Notes under the pieces: model-generated
The model's input: the letters and a program-made list of their open reading frames with translations, nothing else
The model's database searches: none
What the model was told of the DNA's origin: nothing
Part shown: positions 5,822 to 7,269 of the stretch, piece by piece
How the letters are laid out: every line of letters begins with the position of its first letter
Position numbering within the stretch: the stretch's first letter is position 1
Position numbers and translations under genes: made by a program
Origin: an uncultured Marinosulfonomonas sp.
Lineage (GTDB): Bacteria; Pseudomonadota; Alphaproteobacteria; Rhodobacterales; Rhodobacteraceae
Length of the DNA stretch: 7,269 nucleotides
Direction: 5' to 3'
NCBI GenBank assembly: GCA_947311455.1
Contig: CAMZKY010000078.1
Span: forward strand, 1-7,269

Positions 5822-6270
5822 GCGTTGAAATCCGCATTGATGACCCTTTGTCAAAGGATGGCCGCGCCCTGATTAGCGAAAGCGATCTGTTCATCCGCGC
5901 GGTTTTCCCGCCCGAAGAATGTTTCACCTTTTCACCGGTTGAGCTGTCTACCCCCGATACCCGCTTTTATATCGCCCGCCTGAATGGTGATCCTGTGGGC
6001 TGCGTGGCGCTGGTGCACTATGACGGCTATGGCGAGGTGAAGCGGATGTTTGTCTCTGATAGCGCCAAGGGCAAAGGCATAGGACGCCAACTGATGCAAC
6101 ATCTCGAGGCGGACGCGAAGAACGAAAATGTGTCTCTAATTCGCCTTGAAACCAGTGAAAAACTGGTGGCAGCGGTGAATCTGTATCAATCGCTGGGCTA
6201 TGCCAAATGCGGCGCTTATGGGGATTACCCCGATTGCGGTGTCAGCCTGTTTATGGAAAAATCTCTCTGA
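5818..6270 (+). CDS. GNAT-family N-acetyltransferase, substrate unknown
   Basis: This 150-residue protein has the fold signature of acetyl-CoA-dependent N-acetyltransferases. Motif A is VKRMFVSDSAKGKGIGRQLM (74-93). Its pyrophosphate-binding loop KGKGIG (84-89) fits the R/Q-x-x-G-x-G/A pattern with Lys in the first place. The later LETSEKLVAAVNLYQSLGY (110-128) is the typical C-terminal acetyl-CoA motif. The substrate cannot be told from the sequence. It starts inside the cobW stop (ATGA, 4-base overlap) and its stop shares one base with the cobN start. That tight packing points to co-production with CobW and CobN rather than to a known B12 reaction. It could modify a protein of the pathway or simply be a passenger. 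Confidence 0.85.
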   Translation: MSVEIRIDDPLSKDGRALISESDLFIRAVFPPEECFTFSPVELSTPDTRFYIARLNGDPVGCVALVHYDGYGEVKRMFVSDSAKGKGIGRQLMQHLEADAKNENVSLIRLETSEKLVAAVNLYQSLGYAKCGAYGDYPDCGVSLFMEKSL

Positions 6271-7269
6271 TGCATCTTCTTGCCGCCACTCCGGGGTCTA
6301 TCGACGACGGCAAGGAACCTGTCGATCTGGGCCAAACCCCCGCCGATATCGTATTTATTTCCGCAGCCGATACCGAATTGGCCGCGTTAAGCGAAGCGCG
6401 CAGCCAGTTGGATGCCCCGCCGGAATTGCGCCTTGGCAATCTAACCCATTTGCAGCACCCGATGTCGGTTGATCTACATATCGAAAATTGCGCCACCAAA
6501 TCAAAAATCGTGATTGCGCGGGTCCTGGGCGGGGCCGGATACTGGAAATACGGGCTGGAACAATATGCAGCACATTTGCATGATGCGGGTGTGCCATTCG
6601 TCGCCCTACCCGGGGATGATAAACCGGATCCTGACCTGTGGCGGCTTTCAACGGTTCCGCGCGAGGATTACGACGCGCTTTGGGCCTATATGGTTGAGGG
6701 TGGCGGGCAAAATGCAACGCGGTTTCTGGAATATGCACAGGCTATCTTGGACAACAGCGAAAAACCATCCGCCGCCGCGCCGCTCTTGCGTGCAGGGGTC
6801 TATTGGCCCGGTGTGGGGGTTGCCGATCTTAACGCCGCAAAATCCAACTGGTTAGACGGCGCACCGATCGTGCCGCTGATTTTTTATCGCGCACTGGTGC
6901 AAGGCGCAGGGCTGCACCCGATCAACCGTATGGTCAAGGCCATGTTGCGCGCCGGCCTGAACCCGCTGCCGATTTTTGTGGCGTCGTTAAAAGACCCTGT
7001 GTCGGTGGCCACCCTTGAACATCTCTTTACCAAGGCTCCGCCAGAGGTGATCCTGAATTGCACCTCCTTTGCCGTTGGCTCCCCCCATCAAGGGGAGCAT
7101 CACAAAGGGGTATCGAACCCCCTTGTGATGCGGGCCGCGCAAGGTAGCCCTGTGTTTCAAGTGGTTCTTGCGGCCAGTTCGGAGGAAGCATGGGAAGACG
7201 GCGAAACAGGTTTGTCAGGCCGCGATATCGCGATGAATGTCGCCCTGCCCGAGGTGGACGGGCGAATCC
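6270..7269 (+). CDS. cobN: Cobaltochelatase subunit CobN, N-terminal 333 codons (cut by right edge)
   Basis: CobN is the large, substrate-binding subunit of the ATP-dependent CobNST cobaltochelatase. It inserts Co(II) into hydrogenobyrinic acid a,c-diamide in the aerobic cobalamin pathway, in the cytoplasm. The frame opens with MHLLAATPGSIDDGKEPVDL, continues with ADIVFISAADTELAAL, and contains the family's RVLGGAGYWKYGLEQY (about residues 89-104) and AGVYWPG. These are shared with the magnesium chelatase large subunit BchH/ChlH, but the N-terminal sequence and B12 context favour CobN. Family members run to about 1100-1280 residues, so roughly three quarters is outside the window; nothing indicates damage. 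The ATG shares its A with the TGA stop of the GNAT gene, implying coupled translation. CobS and CobT are expected elsewhere. Confidence 0.95.
   Translation, partial: MHLLAATPGSIDDGKEPVDLGQTPADIVFISAADTELAALSEARSQLDAPPELRLGNLTHLQHPMSVDLHIENCATKSKIVIARVLGGAGYWKYGLEQYAAHLHDAGVPFVALPGDDKPDPDLWRLSTVPREDYDALWAYMVEGGGQNATRFLEYAQAILDNSEKPSAAAPLLRAGVYWPGVGVADLNAAKSNWLDGAPIVPLIFYRALVQGAGLHPINRMVKAMLRAGLNPLPIFVASLKDPVSVATLEHLFTKAPPEVILNCTSFAVGSPHQGEHHKGVSNPLVMRAAQGSPVFQVVLAASSEEAWEDGETGLSGRDIAMNVALPEVDGRI

Noticed and set aside
5246..5854. Minus-strand open frame of 202 codons opposite cobW, with a hydrophobic Val/Ile/Met run
   Set aside because: The hydrophobic run is the complement of the CobW His/Asp codons and so not a true membrane segment.
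6355..6738. Minus-strand open frame of 127 codons opposite cobN
   Set aside because: The plus frame is a clear CobN; the antisense product is Arg/Pro-rich and unrecognisable.

Overview
The window looks like a piece of chromosome from an alphaproteobacterium, most likely a Rhodobacterales (Roseobacter-type) organism. This is inferred from the character of the SMC, CbtA/CbtB, CobW and CobN proteins, from the use of CobN (the aerobic, late-cobalt-insertion B12 pathway), and from a GC content near 57% in most genes. No species can be named from the sequence alone. There are no rRNA or tRNA genes, insertion sequences, phage genes or CRISPR arrays.

Left part (1-2556, minus strand): the N-terminal 852 codons of smc, the chromosome condensation ATPase. 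It starts at a TTG codon and runs off the left edge before the C-terminal ATPase half. A gene-free divergent region follows (2557-3008). It holds candidate back-to-back promoters that share an 11-bp inverted repeat, a perfect DnaA-box match, and a complete cobalamin (B12) riboswitch.

Right part (3009-7269, plus strand): a cobalt/cobalamin gene cluster behind the riboswitch. The order is cbtB (single-span His-tailed protein), cbtA (multi-span partner), a stand-alone CbiM-like membrane protein, cobW (metal-chaperone GTPase with a His/Asp-rich loop), a GNAT acetyltransferase, and cobN (cobaltochelatase large subunit, cut by the right edge). cobW, the GNAT gene and cobN overlap end to start and are probably translationally coupled. 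The CbiM-like gene is clearly poorer in GC than its neighbours and sits between two stem-loops (3918-3950 and 4689-4725), so it looks like an inserted or separately regulated cassette.

How it fits together: when B12 is scarce, the riboswitch should allow translation of the candidate cobalt importers. CobW would then handle the metal inside the cell, and CobN (with CobS and CobT, not in the window) would insert cobalt into hydrogenobyrinic acid a,c-diamide. The least expected points are two unrelated types of cobalt-uptake protein in one cluster, with no CbiN/CbiQ/CbiO visible, and an unexplained acetyltransferase locked between cobW and cobN.
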